Positions 1 through 7,509 of a DNA stretch of 64,000 bases are shown here, in pieces. The stretch's first letter is position 1. Each line of letters opens with the position of its first letter. The position numbers were made by a program, and so were the translations under genes. The notes beneath the pieces are model-generated. The model worked only from the letters and a program-made list of their open reading frames with translations. It was not told the DNA's origin and did not search any database. Origin of the DNA: Pedobacter duraquae (GTDB lineage: Bacteria; Bacteroidota; Bacteroidia; Sphingobacteriales; Sphingobacteriaceae); contig NZ_SNWM01000003.1 in NCBI RefSeq assembly GCF_004362245.1, forward strand, positions 682,001 to 746,000. Reading direction: 5' to 3'.

Positions 1-281
1 GTTGTTCCTAATTGCCACAACCCGGACAGGGTTTTGAATGATGCTTGTGTAGGTGTTCCGGTTTCGTTGATAGCATTCCCATCCCCTTTGAAACTTGAAC
101 TTTTTGATCCGGCCATAGATGTGTCCTCTTTGCCTGAACATTTAGTAGTAGTGTCAATAGAAGCGGTAGAGCCGTCCCATGAGTTTGTTTTTAAACAAGC
201 TAACGGCACCCAGGCGGGTGTAGTACCGATTTTCGCGAACAGAATAACATCTGTACCGTTTTTAAAAGCTTCTCCAGCCAT
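1..281 (-). CDS. Major tail (tube) protein, N-terminal part, truncated by window edge
   Basis: The reading frame starts at ATG 281 with a strong purine-rich ribosome site (AAAGGAGGAGAAGG) just upstream and stays open to position 1. The visible residues (MAGEAFKNGTDVILFAKIG, then LACLKTNSWDGSTASIDTTT, then a KCSGKEDTSM stretch) follow the pattern of TP901-1-like major tail proteins: a short start, an 'ACLKTNS' strand, then a threonine/serine loop. It directly follows the tail terminator gene in the leftward late operon, the usual place for the tail tube gene. The product would polymerise into the tube of a long non-contractile tail. Only about 93 residues are visible. Confidence 0.75.
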   Translation of the reverse strand, partial: MAGEAFKNGTDVILFAKIGTTPAWVPLACLKTNSWDGSTASIDTTTKCSGKEDTSMAGSKSSSFKGDGNAINETGTPTQASFKTLSGLWQLGT

Positions 282-367
282 AATTCCTTCTCCTCCTTTA
301 TCTTTTACTTTTAAACTTGACTGCTAAATTAGATATACTGCTTTGTAGGCAAAAAAATAATTTAAAT

Positions 368-383
368 AATTGATATGTTGATT
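368..383 (-). repeat. Dispersed 16-bp near-palindrome, copy A
   Basis: AATTGATATGTTGATT, a few bases beyond the TAA stop of the tail terminator gene and upstream of the tail tube gene. In the leftward sense it is followed by an A/T run ending TTATTTTTTTGCC, which resembles the -7 part of a Bacteroidota promoter. See the finding on the nine-copy family. Confidence 0.7.
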
Positions 384-388
384 AATCT

Positions 389-835
389 TTACGTAAGCTG
401 TTGTATTTCGTGCTTGTAGATGTTGACCTTTCTAAATATGTTTTTGACTTTGCTTTCCTCTGTAATTGGCCTGGAAAGGGTGCGTACTGCGTTCATTATA
501 TTGAAATCTGGTAGCAGGCTGATTCTATTAGCTGGATCTCCAGCAACAATGATGCTGTTTAGCTGGTTAGACACGCTATCAACAGGAGCAGAGCTACCAG
601 TCCCAGGCGGAAACCTTGAAACAATATCGAATGTGATATGCACGTCGGTATTGAATCCCTGCTTTGTGCTGTTGTCTGCTTCGTTATGATCCTTAATTAC
701 CACAAAATAGGACGGAGCATCATTCGGAACAAACGTATCATAGACTGGAACCAGTTTTGAGTCAACAACTAGCACGTTATCTAATTTTGCCATGTAGGCG
801 GCTCTCAGTGCGAAAGCAATATCTTTTAAATCCAT
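389..835 (-). CDS. Phage tail terminator / tail completion-like protein
   Basis: 148 residues, close to the usual size of tail terminators of long-tailed phages. The pattern is an N-terminal helix (MDLKDIAFALRAAYMAKLDN) followed by strands with YFVVIKDHNE and VHITFDIVSRF segments, as in DUF3168/gp17-like tail completion proteins. The protein would cap the tail tube and mate it with the head. Position supports the call: it follows the gp10-like gene with a one-base TAATG overlap and precedes the tail tube gene. Identification rests on size, fold pattern and synteny, not on a diagnostic motif. Confidence 0.6.
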   Translation of the reverse strand: MDLKDIAFALRAAYMAKLDNVLVVDSKLVPVYDTFVPNDAPSYFVVIKDHNEADNSTKQGFNTDVHITFDIVSRFPPGTGSSAPVDSVSNQLNSIIVAGDPANRISLLPDFNIMNAVRTLSRPITEESKVKNIFRKVNIYKHEIQQLT

Positions 836-1281
836 TAGTAAGGTCTCCTCATTCTTTTTCTAAGCCGATCCATTAGACCGGTTGTATTTTTTACCCAGGC
901 GGGGTACATATACGGCCGCGCTGGTAGCTTTCCCTCTCCATTGATAAAAAACTCATAAGCCATATCCCGCCACTCTTTATTGTAGGCCGATAATGTCTCT
1001 TTAGCATACTCTCCAGTGCCAAACTCAATATAAGCGCCCATTTTACCGGCGTCTACCCAAATACGGTAGCCGTCACCACCTTGAATACCCATACCTTTAA
1101 TATCTCCATTAAGCTCTACCCAATTTCCGTAGGAATCAAAGAAACCAATAGCGGAGGCGTTACGAGCGGCGTCTCTTCTTATAGCTTCGCCGGTATCCAA
1201 TATTTCAGAGGAGATAGCATTCTCTATCCTTACAAACTTAGTTGTCAGGCTGGAGATACATTTGTCTAGGCCGGTTATCAT
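835..1281 (-). CDS. HK97 gp10-like neck/tail-completion protein
   Basis: 148 residues from ATG 1281. This start is preferred to an upstream TTG because it makes an ATGA overlap with the stop of the head closure gene. Features of the HK97 gp10 family are visible: a helical N-terminal half (RRDAARNASAIGF), a central AYIEFGTGEY stretch that matches the family's 'EFGTG' signature, and a C-terminal PARPYMYPAW segment matching the usual 'ARPFLxPA'. The family acts at the head-tail neck. It lies between head closure and tail terminator, the canonical order. Confidence 0.82.
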   Translation of the reverse strand: MITGLDKCISSLTTKFVRIENAISSEILDTGEAIRRDAARNASAIGFFDSYGNWVELNGDIKGMGIQGGDGYRIWVDAGKMGAYIEFGTGEYAKETLSAYNKEWRDMAYEFFINGEGKLPARPYMYPAWVKNTTGLMDRLRKRMRRPY

Positions 1282-1604
1282 TTCAGCGTTAAGCAAACTA
1301 AAACTAACTCACGATTCCGGTCATCCGTATTGGTTATGCTTTGGATTGTGTACTCAGTATTTAGATATTTAACAATCATATTCTTTTGGACAGTCTTATC
1401 CGGCCTGTATCGCATAACAAACTCTTTAGGCTCCTCCAGATTGGTGGTGTAGCTTTCTGCGTCCCTTTTGTTTTTAATGGTATATACACGAACGGATGTA
1501 GCCCAATACAAAGCTTGTCCGCCTGGCATCTGTCCGCCTCCAGCATCTTTTATTGATGTCTGGTACATGATTTCTATATGTCCAGTGTTTCCGCCAGCCC
1601 TCAT
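1278..1604 (-). CDS. Phage head closure / head-tail adaptor protein
   Basis: 108 residues with the small beta-barrel pattern of SPP1 gp16-like head closure proteins. Short strands include ALYWATSVRVYTI, FVMRYRPD and MIVKYLNTEYTIQSI, and the end is hydrophobic (RELVLVCLTLK). The phrase 'Y.I..I.....RNRELVL' is typical of this family (PF05521). These proteins form the ring that closes the portal-connector channel after DNA packaging. The gene overlaps the connector gene by four bases and the gp10-like gene by an ATGA overlap, consistent with translational coupling. Confidence 0.72.
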   Translation of the reverse strand: MRAGGNTGHIEIMYQTSIKDAGGGQMPGGQALYWATSVRVYTIKNKRDAESYTTNLEEPKEFVMRYRPDKTVQKNMIVKYLNTEYTIQSITNTDDRNRELVLVCLTLK

Positions 1605-2107
1605 ATAAATAATCCTCCAGATCTGCTATAAGGACGCATTAGATCCGTAGCCCCGGTTGGCAACTGGATTAATGAGTCGCCACGAGAAGCGATCACAAAG
1701 TTTTCCCGGTTCTCGTACATTGTTGCCATTGTCATCTTTACGGCTGTTCTTAAATCTTCCGGTAGGTTGTTGCCGTAACCAGCTACATAAGTTATTACTT
1801 TATCCTCACAACTACCGAAATAGAGAGTAGGATGTTGGAATCCTTTTCGTTGATAGGTTACATTGTTTCCAGATAGATCCTTAATGCTTGTGATATCGAA
1901 AACGGGCGTACCGGTCATTTCATATACTGACTTATCCGTATATGCTCTAAGGGATTTCAAGCCAAAGGTTAAGCCTGTGTATTTCTCGCATTGCCTAACC
2001 GCAGCATCAATAAGGCTCGTTAGTAAGGCGTCCTCTAGATCATAAGTAGGATCCATTCTTAACCAGGCTTTTGCAACTGGTAAACTTAAAATTACAATCT
2101 CTGCCAT
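1601..2107 (-). CDS. Head-tail connector protein (gp6/gp15-like)
   Basis: 168 residues. The N-terminus (VILSLPVAKAWLRMDP, then EDALLTSLIDAAVRQCEKYTG) is the classic start of phage connector proteins of the HK97 gp6 family (PF05135): 'LxxAKxWLRxD....D.LL..LI.AA...CE.YTG'. Later TYVAGYGNNLPEDLRTAVKM is another family hallmark. A dodecameric ring of this protein attaches under the portal. It sits just after a small protein gene in the late operon and overlaps the start of the head closure gene by four bases. Confidence 0.85.
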   Translation of the reverse strand: MAEIVILSLPVAKAWLRMDPTYDLEDALLTSLIDAAVRQCEKYTGLTFGLKSLRAYTDKSVYEMTGTPVFDITSIKDLSGNNVTYQRKGFQHPTLYFGSCEDKVITYVAGYGNNLPEDLRTAVKMTMATMYENRENFVIASRGDSLIQLPTGATDLMRPYSRSGGLFI

Positions 2108-2382
2108 TACGAAAAGGTTCTATAAGGTGTTTCGGGATTTAGGTTAGTAAATCCGTCAAATAATGTGCAATTCTCGTCGATTAATCTAACGTTGAAACGT
2201 TGGCCAGTGAACCAGGTTAATACTTCCCCTGTCTCAGGATTTTTTGTTTTTGGCACTTTGCCGATCCATTCTAAAATAAATTGATTGTTCTGCAGGTATT
2301 CAGACTCCAGGTCTATGCCGTTTTCGCAAAGAAATAGCTTTAGAGCTTGAATGTTTGTTGTCCTTAGGTATAGATCTTTCAT
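2107..2382 (-). CDS. Small phage protein of unknown function in the head cassette
   Basis: 91 residues, no recognised family. Its stop overlaps the connector gene start by one base, and its start overlaps the spike gene stop by one base, so it is firmly inside the late operon. It contains a segment EWIGKVPKTKNPETGEVLTW that looks like a beta hairpin with a loop. A role connected with the head spike or the connector is guessed only from its place. Confidence 0.6.
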   Translation of the reverse strand: MKDLYLRTTNIQALKLFLCENGIDLESEYLQNNQFILEWIGKVPKTKNPETGEVLTWFTGQRFNVRLIDENCTLFDGFTNLNPETPYRTFS

Positions 2383-3716
2383 TATGCTGTTATTGTGGTG
2401 TGTTCGACATCTGTTAATTGTCTTGGCAAAATCGATACGGCTTTAACGGACATGGACACTAGGGCTCCTCCGGAAGCAAAACCAATAACACCTGCTCCCG
2501 ATCCGAAAATCCCGTTATAGTTAACTTTTGCTATTGCGGATCCGTTAAGCGCTAATCTCATTTGCGTTAATCCGAATGATGATATAGTTTTAGCCCTTGA
2601 ACCATTGAAAGAAGTAAATGAAGTAACGGCCGCCCCGCTTGACGTCATTGCTATTTGTCCGCCGCTCTGTCTCCATGTAACAAAATATCCGGCGCTACTA
2701 CCTGCTCTAAATAATGCGTCCAAATTCAGGGAGTCAGATTTTACCATCTGAAAATCTGTAAATACACTCGCTTCTGAATACAATAGAAGATCGTTAACGG
2801 AATATAGTGAGTCTATTGGTCTTGAAACTTGGCTGCCAGAAGTGGGCAGGTATGATGTAGGGTAACTACCTACCTCAACCTGAACACCCCAGATTAAACA
2901 GTCTATCGTAGCGGCTACCGTTCCGTTCCCGATCATCTGGAATCTAAAAGATCCAAAATTGGAAGAGGCTACACTAGTAGACACCACCTTAAACCAGCCA
3001 TTGCCGGCGTCCGTCACGGTTCTAGTGACATTTCCTCCAGTTAAAATGCCGCCAAATTCGCCTCTTACCCTTATAGTTTCCATGGTAGTCCCATCAAGAG
3101 GCTTTACGTAGCATGTCGAAACATAGGCTAACCCCGAAACGATAGTGATGTTTTGTGAAATACCAGACCTACCAGTTAATGCAGAGTTAAGCTGTATTCT
3201 TGTAGCGTTCATTGTCCCGTCCAGAGATGCAGCATAATTATACGTCAATACCGGCGGAGATCCAGGGGACTGCCATGCTACAGCTTGCTCGTTCTTAAGC
3301 CAAACACCGTTATCAAACTGATGAGAGTATAGAGCTAGGTTAGTTGTGGATTTTTCCAGAAGATAACCTCTTAATAATTTTGTTACCGGATCATAATCTA
3401 ACCGCGGCATGTTCGCTGTGGCAATCTGCATGATTCCATCTTTGTCGATATACGTAGCGGTTCCCGGTCTTGAGTACGTGAACGGAACAGGTATTCCCGT
3501 TGCTGGGTTAATGCCGTAAATTTTGCTTGTTTTATAAGCTCCAGATACCAAAGTGGCGGTATTCCCAATTTTTGCTAGATCTGGCAACGAGGCGTATTCG
3601 GATAAGAAAAGCGCTTTATTATATGTCCCTCCGTCTGTCAATACGGAATTTTCAAATACCTGTAACGGTTGTTTTCTTGCCGCAAGTACTCCTAAATGTG
3701 CTTTATAAAAACTCAT
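2382..3716 (-). CDS. Phage head spike / carbohydrate-binding decoration protein
   Basis: 444 residues. After an N-terminal region with a FTYSRPGTATYID motif comes a LLEKSTTNLALYSHQFDN segment. This matches the 'LLLEEARTNLLxYSxDFSN' signature of phage head-spike-fibre and lectin-like beta-sandwich domains. A second hallmark, IWGVQVEVGSYPTSYLPTSG at about 275-295, closes that domain. A second beta-sandwich follows to the end (TITA). Such proteins bind glycans. The gene sits between the capsid gene and the connector, not among tail genes, so decoration of the head is more likely than a tail fibre. Which sugar it binds is unknown. Confidence 0.7.
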   Translation of the reverse strand: MSFYKAHLGVLAARKQPLQVFENSVLTDGGTYNKALFLSEYASLPDLAKIGNTATLVSGAYKTSKIYGINPATGIPVPFTYSRPGTATYIDKDGIMQIATANMPRLDYDPVTKLLRGYLLEKSTTNLALYSHQFDNGVWLKNEQAVAWQSPGSPPVLTYNYAASLDGTMNATRIQLNSALTGRSGISQNITIVSGLAYVSTCYVKPLDGTTMETIRVRGEFGGILTGGNVTRTVTDAGNGWFKVVSTSVASSNFGSFRFQMIGNGTVAATIDCLIWGVQVEVGSYPTSYLPTSGSQVSRPIDSLYSVNDLLLYSEASVFTDFQMVKSDSLNLDALFRAGSSAGYFVTWRQSGGQIAMTSSGAAVTSFTSFNGSRAKTISSFGLTQMRLALNGSAIAKVNYNGIFGSGAGVIGFASGGALVSMSVKAVSILPRQLTDVEHTTITA

Positions 3717-3718
3717 AA

Positions 3719-4705
3719 TTAAACTAGATTACCCTCTAAACTCCAAACATCCGCGCTCTCTTTAACTAATACGCATTGAGCGTCCTTAGTCGCTGTTTTA
3801 ACCAAGCTATTAGGACTCAATAGCGTAACTCCAGCAGAGGGAGCGACGGTTATGGATCCTAAGCCGGCTTGTTTGATGATGACAACGAAACCGATCGGAA
3901 GCGCCAGGGCTGCATTTGTAGGAATTGAAGCTGTAGCGCCGGTAGCATGGCTAACCCTTAGCATTTTGTTACCGTCGCTAAGCTGGAGCGTAAAGTTTGC
4001 CACATAATCAACGAAACCCATCCTTTGCAGTGTGTCAACCTCTGTTTTAGTGTAAGTAGTAGCCTGTGGCGCCTTTGCCGCTAAGGCTGTGGTAATGGTA
4101 GCGGCGAAATTCGGATCATTTCCAAGGGCATTTGCCAGCTCAACTAAAGTATCCAAAGCTCCAGGAGCCGCGCCTATAATAGCCTGTATTGCGGCGTTTG
4201 TTTCTGTTCTGGTGTAAACATCAGATAGAGCGTAACCGTCGCGCGTGGTCGGGGTATTTAATACCTGTGCAAACGTCGGAAACCAAGTAATAGCTTTAAA
4301 AGTTGCTGTAGCTTCGGTTTTCGTAAAAACGTTAGCGGCGTTTGCTTTTAATGCAAGCTGGTTAGTTATGGTAGTGGCGAAATTCGGATCGTTACCCAGT
4401 GCCGCAGCAATTTCCGCTAACGTATCAAGAACACCAGGAGCGGAATTAATTAACGCATTGATTTTGGCATCAACCTGTGCGGATGTGTCTACGTCGGTAA
4501 TCCCATAGCCAGCCTTTGTAGTTGGTTTATTCTGGATCTGCGCAAACGTAGGTAGCCAGCCAATAGCCTGGAATCTGGCGTCAGCTTGCAGTTTATCGTA
4601 AAACAGTTCTACATCCGCTTTGAACGCCAAAAGCATGTGTATTTCCTCTTTACTGAAATATAAATCAAATGGGTCTCCCCAAAACGGTGTAGTTTCTGTT
4701 GACAT
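3719..4705 (-). CDS. Phage fibre protein with two internal repeats (probable head fibre)
   Basis: 328 residues. Two modules of about 70 residues repeat: an FAQIQNKPTTKAGYGI / FAQVLNTPTTRDGYAL part, followed by PGVLDTLAEIAAALGNDPNF / PGALDTLVELANALGNDPNF. The 'ALDTL.EL..ALGNDPNFA' unit is typical of trimeric phage fibre shafts. The C-terminal 110 residues (from about FTLQLSDGNKMLRV) are a beta-rich tip. It lies between the capsid-linked small genes and the head spike, two bases from the latter, so the two probably form a head-attached adhesive structure. A tail-fibre role cannot be excluded. Confidence 0.68.
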   Translation of the reverse strand: MSTETTPFWGDPFDLYFSKEEIHMLLAFKADVELFYDKLQADARFQAIGWLPTFAQIQNKPTTKAGYGITDVDTSAQVDAKINALINSAPGVLDTLAEIAAALGNDPNFATTITNQLALKANAANVFTKTEATATFKAITWFPTFAQVLNTPTTRDGYALSDVYTRTETNAAIQAIIGAAPGALDTLVELANALGNDPNFAATITTALAAKAPQATTYTKTEVDTLQRMGFVDYVANFTLQLSDGNKMLRVSHATGATASIPTNAALALPIGFVVIIKQAGLGSITVAPSAGVTLLSPNSLVKTATKDAQCVLVKESADVWSLEGNLV

Positions 4706-4707
4706 GC

Positions 4708-4959
4708 TTACTTGGTTTTAACTTCCTCTTTTAATTCTTTGGTTTTCTTAGGCGTTTTTTCTTCCTTAACCGTGTCTTCGGCTGGCGCGTCTGGATCTAA
4801 GTCTAAATCGGAGTTTTCTGTCTCGTCAAGGATCTTAACAAAACCCTGATCGGCCAATTCCTTAGCTTTTGCGGTAGGAAGGTTAAATACATCTCCGAAA
4901 TGCTTAAACCCGTTGGATCCGTAACGGATCGTTGAAATGATTACTTTTACTTTTGGCAT
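4708..4959 (-). CDS. Small phage protein with charged tail, unknown function
   Basis: 83 residues. The first half is a compact domain (KVKVIISTIRYGSNGFKH, then FNLPTAKAKELADQGFVKIL) with the 'G..v.lp...A..L...G.a..l' pattern seen in small head-region proteins of many phages. The last 35 residues are acidic then lysine-rich and probably disordered. It starts one base inside the stop of the preceding gene. A paralogous layout is seen in the neighbour at 4959-5177, so both may be head-decoration or assembly factors. No specific function is recognised. Confidence 0.6.
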   Translation of the reverse strand: MPKVKVIISTIRYGSNGFKHFGDVFNLPTAKAKELADQGFVKILDETENSDLDLDPDAPAEDTVKEEKTPKKTKELKEEVKTK

Positions 4960-5177
4960 TACTTGTCCCCCTTAGTTTTATTGTTTGGTTTACCCCCTTT
5001 TGCTGGGGTTTCTGGATTCTCGTCTGAGTCCTCTGGCTTTGTTTCAATGACATTGCCGTCTGCGTCAATCGCAACAGCATGACCGCTTTTTATTAAATCC
5101 CTGGCATACATTCCTTCGATGTCAAATTCTTGGTCTACCTCTACTGTGTCGTAGGCTTCAATGATCTTAATTTTCAT
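4959..5177 (-). CDS. Small phage head-region protein, unknown function
   Basis: 72 residues from ATG 5177 (MKIKIIEAYDTVEVDQEFDI). An in-frame ATG at 5222 would add 15 residues, but that start lies inside the hairpin at 5218-5246, so 5177 is preferred. The core contains GMYARDLIKSGHAVAID, again a 'A..L...G.a' fold pattern like its neighbour at 4708. It ends in a low-complexity acidic/lysine tail (PEDSDENPE, KGGKPNNKTKGDK). Function unknown. Confidence 0.55.
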   Translation of the reverse strand: MKIKIIEAYDTVEVDQEFDIEGMYARDLIKSGHAVAIDADGNVIETKPEDSDENPETPAKGGKPNNKTKGDK

Positions 5178-5217
5178 AGTGTTAGGGTTATAGCCAGAAA
5201 TGGCCGGTTTAAAGAAA

Positions 5218-5246
5218 CCCACCTCCGCTATGATTGCAGAAGTGGG
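5218..5246 (-). terminator. Hairpin after the capsid gene, partial terminator
   Basis: In the leftward sense CCCACTTCTGC, a 7-base loop, then GCGGAGGTGGG, followed by TTTCTTT. Nine of eleven pairs form. It lies just beyond the capsid stop codon and could reduce transcription into the fibre genes or protect the capsid mRNA 3' end, which would help make capsid protein the most abundant product. Confidence 0.5.
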
Positions 5247-5264
5247 CTATAATTAGATTTTAGA

Positions 5265-6620
5265 TTACGGAGCCAGCAATGCCGTAATAGCCGCAGCAAA
5301 TGTGCCTTTAACGATCAATTTAACGTCGTTAGCGGATACGTACTGTACAAGGCGCTGCTCTAACAAGATTGTTTTCTTGTTGTTGGTAAAGTCGTTCCCA
5401 TCTAAGCCGATTTGCGCGGTCATAGTATCACGGAACAATACGTTTGCCGCAGTCATGTCTCCCCCAAGAAACTCGCCCACCGGAACCAATGTAGTAGGGA
5501 TAACCTCCATATTATGAACTACCATATTTCTACCGCCGTTAATATCTACATAGTCTTTCCAAAGTGGATGACCAGCTGTAGACTTAATCGCCTTCATTTT
5601 TTGAATGGTAGTAGGGTTAACATATACCGCGTTTGGATCTCCGAACGCTAGGTCTACCTGTGTTCCGATAGCTTCCAGGACATCAAACTCATTAGCCAGC
5701 TTTACACCAGCAGCAAGCGCTCCAGCAGCAAAGGCTACAGCTGTGTTTTTAGCGCCGTTCAAGTTGTCTCCAACGTTATCTCCACCGAACAAGCCGTCCT
5801 CTTTTTTGATTTCCAGTCTTTTCGCAAGGTTGTTTTTGATGTAAGAGATTAATTGAGGTAAATCTGCAAGCATCTCAGTGGTAACCTTACCATAAACAGC
5901 TACTTTTTTTACGTTGGCGGTTTTTTCAACATAACGAACTGACGCGGCTGGTTTTCCAACTCCCTCACCAATAAACAAAGGATCTCCTTGTTCGTCTGTT
6001 TCCTCAATCCATAATGCTCTGTTGCCAGATGTTCTGCCTACGGTTACTTTTGCTAGATAGCGCTCTGAACGTTTTCTAATCGTGCTTACGCGGCCTGTGT
6101 TATCTGTGATGGTCACAGCTGTAGCGCCAGATCCAATTGTATTGGTAACGCTCATGTCTACGGCAGCTTTGAACTCAATGGTAAGAGTTGCGGTTTGTTT
6201 ACCGTCGGCAGCTACAATAGCGTCAATTTCTTCTTTTTTACCTTTGAAAGCGTCTGCAAGAGCCTCTTCCATTGTTTTAAAGCCAGCCTCTTCGCCAGAA
6301 ACAATGCCTTGTAGTTTCTGATCCAACTCGTCTGCATGATCCTGAGTTTCCTTGTTGGCTTTCTTGAGCTTCTCAATAACTTTATCGGCCGCTTCCTTTT
6401 CAAGCTTCTGTTTTGCTTCCAGCTTTTCAAGAGCTTCCTTTACGGCCTCGTCCTTGGTTTCATTTAAAAGCTTCTTAGCGGCTTTAGTTTCGTCGTCATC
6501 TGTTGACAGAATCAATGGAAACGCTAAAGACGCGCCAGTCTTTAAATACACGAAGTCTGCGACCATTAATGCGATCAATACCAGGCTTAAAATCAGTTTT
6601 TTGAATTGTTTGTTTTTCAT
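5265..6620 (-). CDS. Major capsid protein, HK97 fold
   Basis: 451 residues, within the range of HK97-like capsid proteins with a scaffold delta-domain. Residues about 40-110 are a highly charged coiled-coil (DDDETKAAKKLLNETKDE, KLEAKQKLEKEAADKVIEKL), typical of the delta-domain that the prohead protease removes. The remainder carries family features: a RSERYLAKVTVGRTSGNRA strand region, AVYVNPTTIQKMKAI, GHPLWKDYVD and a C-terminal VKLIVKGTFAAAITALL. Unusually, residues 8-36 are very hydrophobic (LILSLVLIALMVADFVYL). It directly follows the protease gene with one base between them. Confidence 0.85.
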   Translation of the reverse strand: MKNKQFKKLILSLVLIALMVADFVYLKTGASLAFPLILSTDDDETKAAKKLLNETKDEAVKEALEKLEAKQKLEKEAADKVIEKLKKANKETQDHADELDQKLQGIVSGEEAGFKTMEEALADAFKGKKEEIDAIVAADGKQTATLTIEFKAAVDMSVTNTIGSGATAVTITDNTGRVSTIRKRSERYLAKVTVGRTSGNRALWIEETDEQGDPLFIGEGVGKPAASVRYVEKTANVKKVAVYGKVTTEMLADLPQLISYIKNNLAKRLEIKKEDGLFGGDNVGDNLNGAKNTAVAFAAGALAAGVKLANEFDVLEAIGTQVDLAFGDPNAVYVNPTTIQKMKAIKSTAGHPLWKDYVDINGGRNMVVHNMEVIPTTLVPVGEFLGGDMTAANVLFRDTMTAQIGLDGNDFTNNKKTILLEQRLVQYVSANDVKLIVKGTFAAAITALLAP

Positions 6621-6621
6621 T

Positions 6622-7281
6622 TTAGTTTGCTTTGTTTAATAAATAAATCCCTGTCCCTTTTCTCTCTTTCACTTCATTATCCAAAGCATTCTCTTGCTCC
6701 TGGTTAATATTATCTAATGACTTTAGTAGCGCCTCTAGCTTTACCAAACGACTGTCTGAATAAGGCAGATTGTAGGCTTTTACTAAGAATGCCATAACTT
6801 CTGAACTGTCTTTTCCGTTCTTAACGGCGGTAGTGATTGCGCGGTCATTAGCTCCCCAGCTTGTCAGAAAAGAATATTCCTTAAGCATGTATTCCATAAT
6901 GATGCGTCTGTCTTTCGTGTCTCTCTTCATTACACGATAACCGATTGATAAATCGGCGTTTTGTCCATTGTCATGGATCAACTTTACATCCCAAAACATG
7001 TTTTTGCCGTCATCGGTATTCATGTTAAACTGAGTGCCGGTTTTAAGTCCGTAAGAATCCAGAGGATCTATAAGTTTTGGAACTCCGACTAAGATGTTTT
7101 GATTGTGGTTCTTGTAAACCCTGATGCGGTGGAAATCATCCTTAACCGTTTTTATGAATGAGTTAGGATGCGAGATATCTTTATCTGAATCCTCGTTGTT
7201 GTAAGCATTAGCGTACGCTTCCACATACCCCTTTGTTTCGTCAACATCCTTAACCTCTGTGCTTAATTTTTTCGTTTCCAC
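6622..7281 (-). CDS. Prohead protease, HK97 family
   Basis: 219 residues. The start codon is GTG at 7281, preceded by a strong site (GTGAGGGGGAAAA). Family U35 features are present: the N-terminal GYVEAYANAYNNEDSDKD, HPNSFIKTV and RVYKNHNQNILVG with the probable catalytic histidine (NH), and NADLSIGYRV with the probable catalytic serine (LSIGY). The enzyme cleaves the capsid delta-domain during maturation and sits between portal and capsid genes, the usual order. The C-terminal 60 residues are a charged helical tail. Confidence 0.85.
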   Translation of the reverse strand: METKKLSTEVKDVDETKGYVEAYANAYNNEDSDKDISHPNSFIKTVKDDFHRIRVYKNHNQNILVGVPKLIDPLDSYGLKTGTQFNMNTDDGKNMFWDVKLIHDNGQNADLSIGYRVMKRDTKDRRIIMEYMLKEYSFLTSWGANDRAITTAVKNGKDSSEVMAFLVKAYNLPYSDSRLVKLEALLKSLDNINQEQENALDNEVKERKGTGIYLLNKAN

Positions 7282-7507
7282 TTTTCCCCCTCACTTATCT
7301 GGCTCCGTTTAAATAGATAAAGCCGTACGCAAACAAATCTCTCTCACTAATCTCTCTCTATTGCTACGTACGGCCTGTTATCCTCACTTAAACATCAACC
7401 TCAACTAATCCCGTCCCCTTGACAATTAATCTCTCTCACTAAACTTATGCTAAGGTATACCTAAGGTTTATAGCTGCAAAAAATAATTTAAAAAATTGAT
7501 ATATTAA
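7282..7507 (-). promoter_or_regulatory. Leader between portal and protease with GAGAG repeats and a hairpin
   Basis: No gene fits here. In the leftward sense the region holds two copies of TTAGTGAGAGAGATT-like sequence (around 7337-7352 and 7426-7440), an AGTGAGGATAA variant near 7385, and the true protease ribosome site AAGTGAGGGGGAAAA. An 8-bp perfect inverted repeat, GCCGTACG/CGTACGGC (7322-7329 and 7367-7374), encloses one AGTGAGAGAGATT copy plus a second AGAGAGATT. A 10-bp palindrome AGGTATACCT lies near 7453-7465. The decoy-like ribosome sites may be remnants of lost genes or a control region for capsid genes. Confidence 0.45.
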
Positions 7508-7509
7508 TT
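7494..7509 (-). repeat. Dispersed 16-bp near-palindrome, copy B
   Basis: AATTGATATATTAATT overlapping the portal TAA stop codon. In the leftward sense it is followed by TTTTTTAAATTATTTTTTGC, again a -7-like run. Confidence 0.75.

Noticed and set aside
34..327. 97-residue + strand frame at the left edge
   Set aside because: It is antisense to the major tail protein gene, whose strong ribosome site and family features are on the minus strand.
6352..6639. Serine/phenylalanine-rich + strand frame across the capsid start
   Set aside because: Composition is that of an antisense shadow of a Lys/Glu coiled-coil; no ribosome site.
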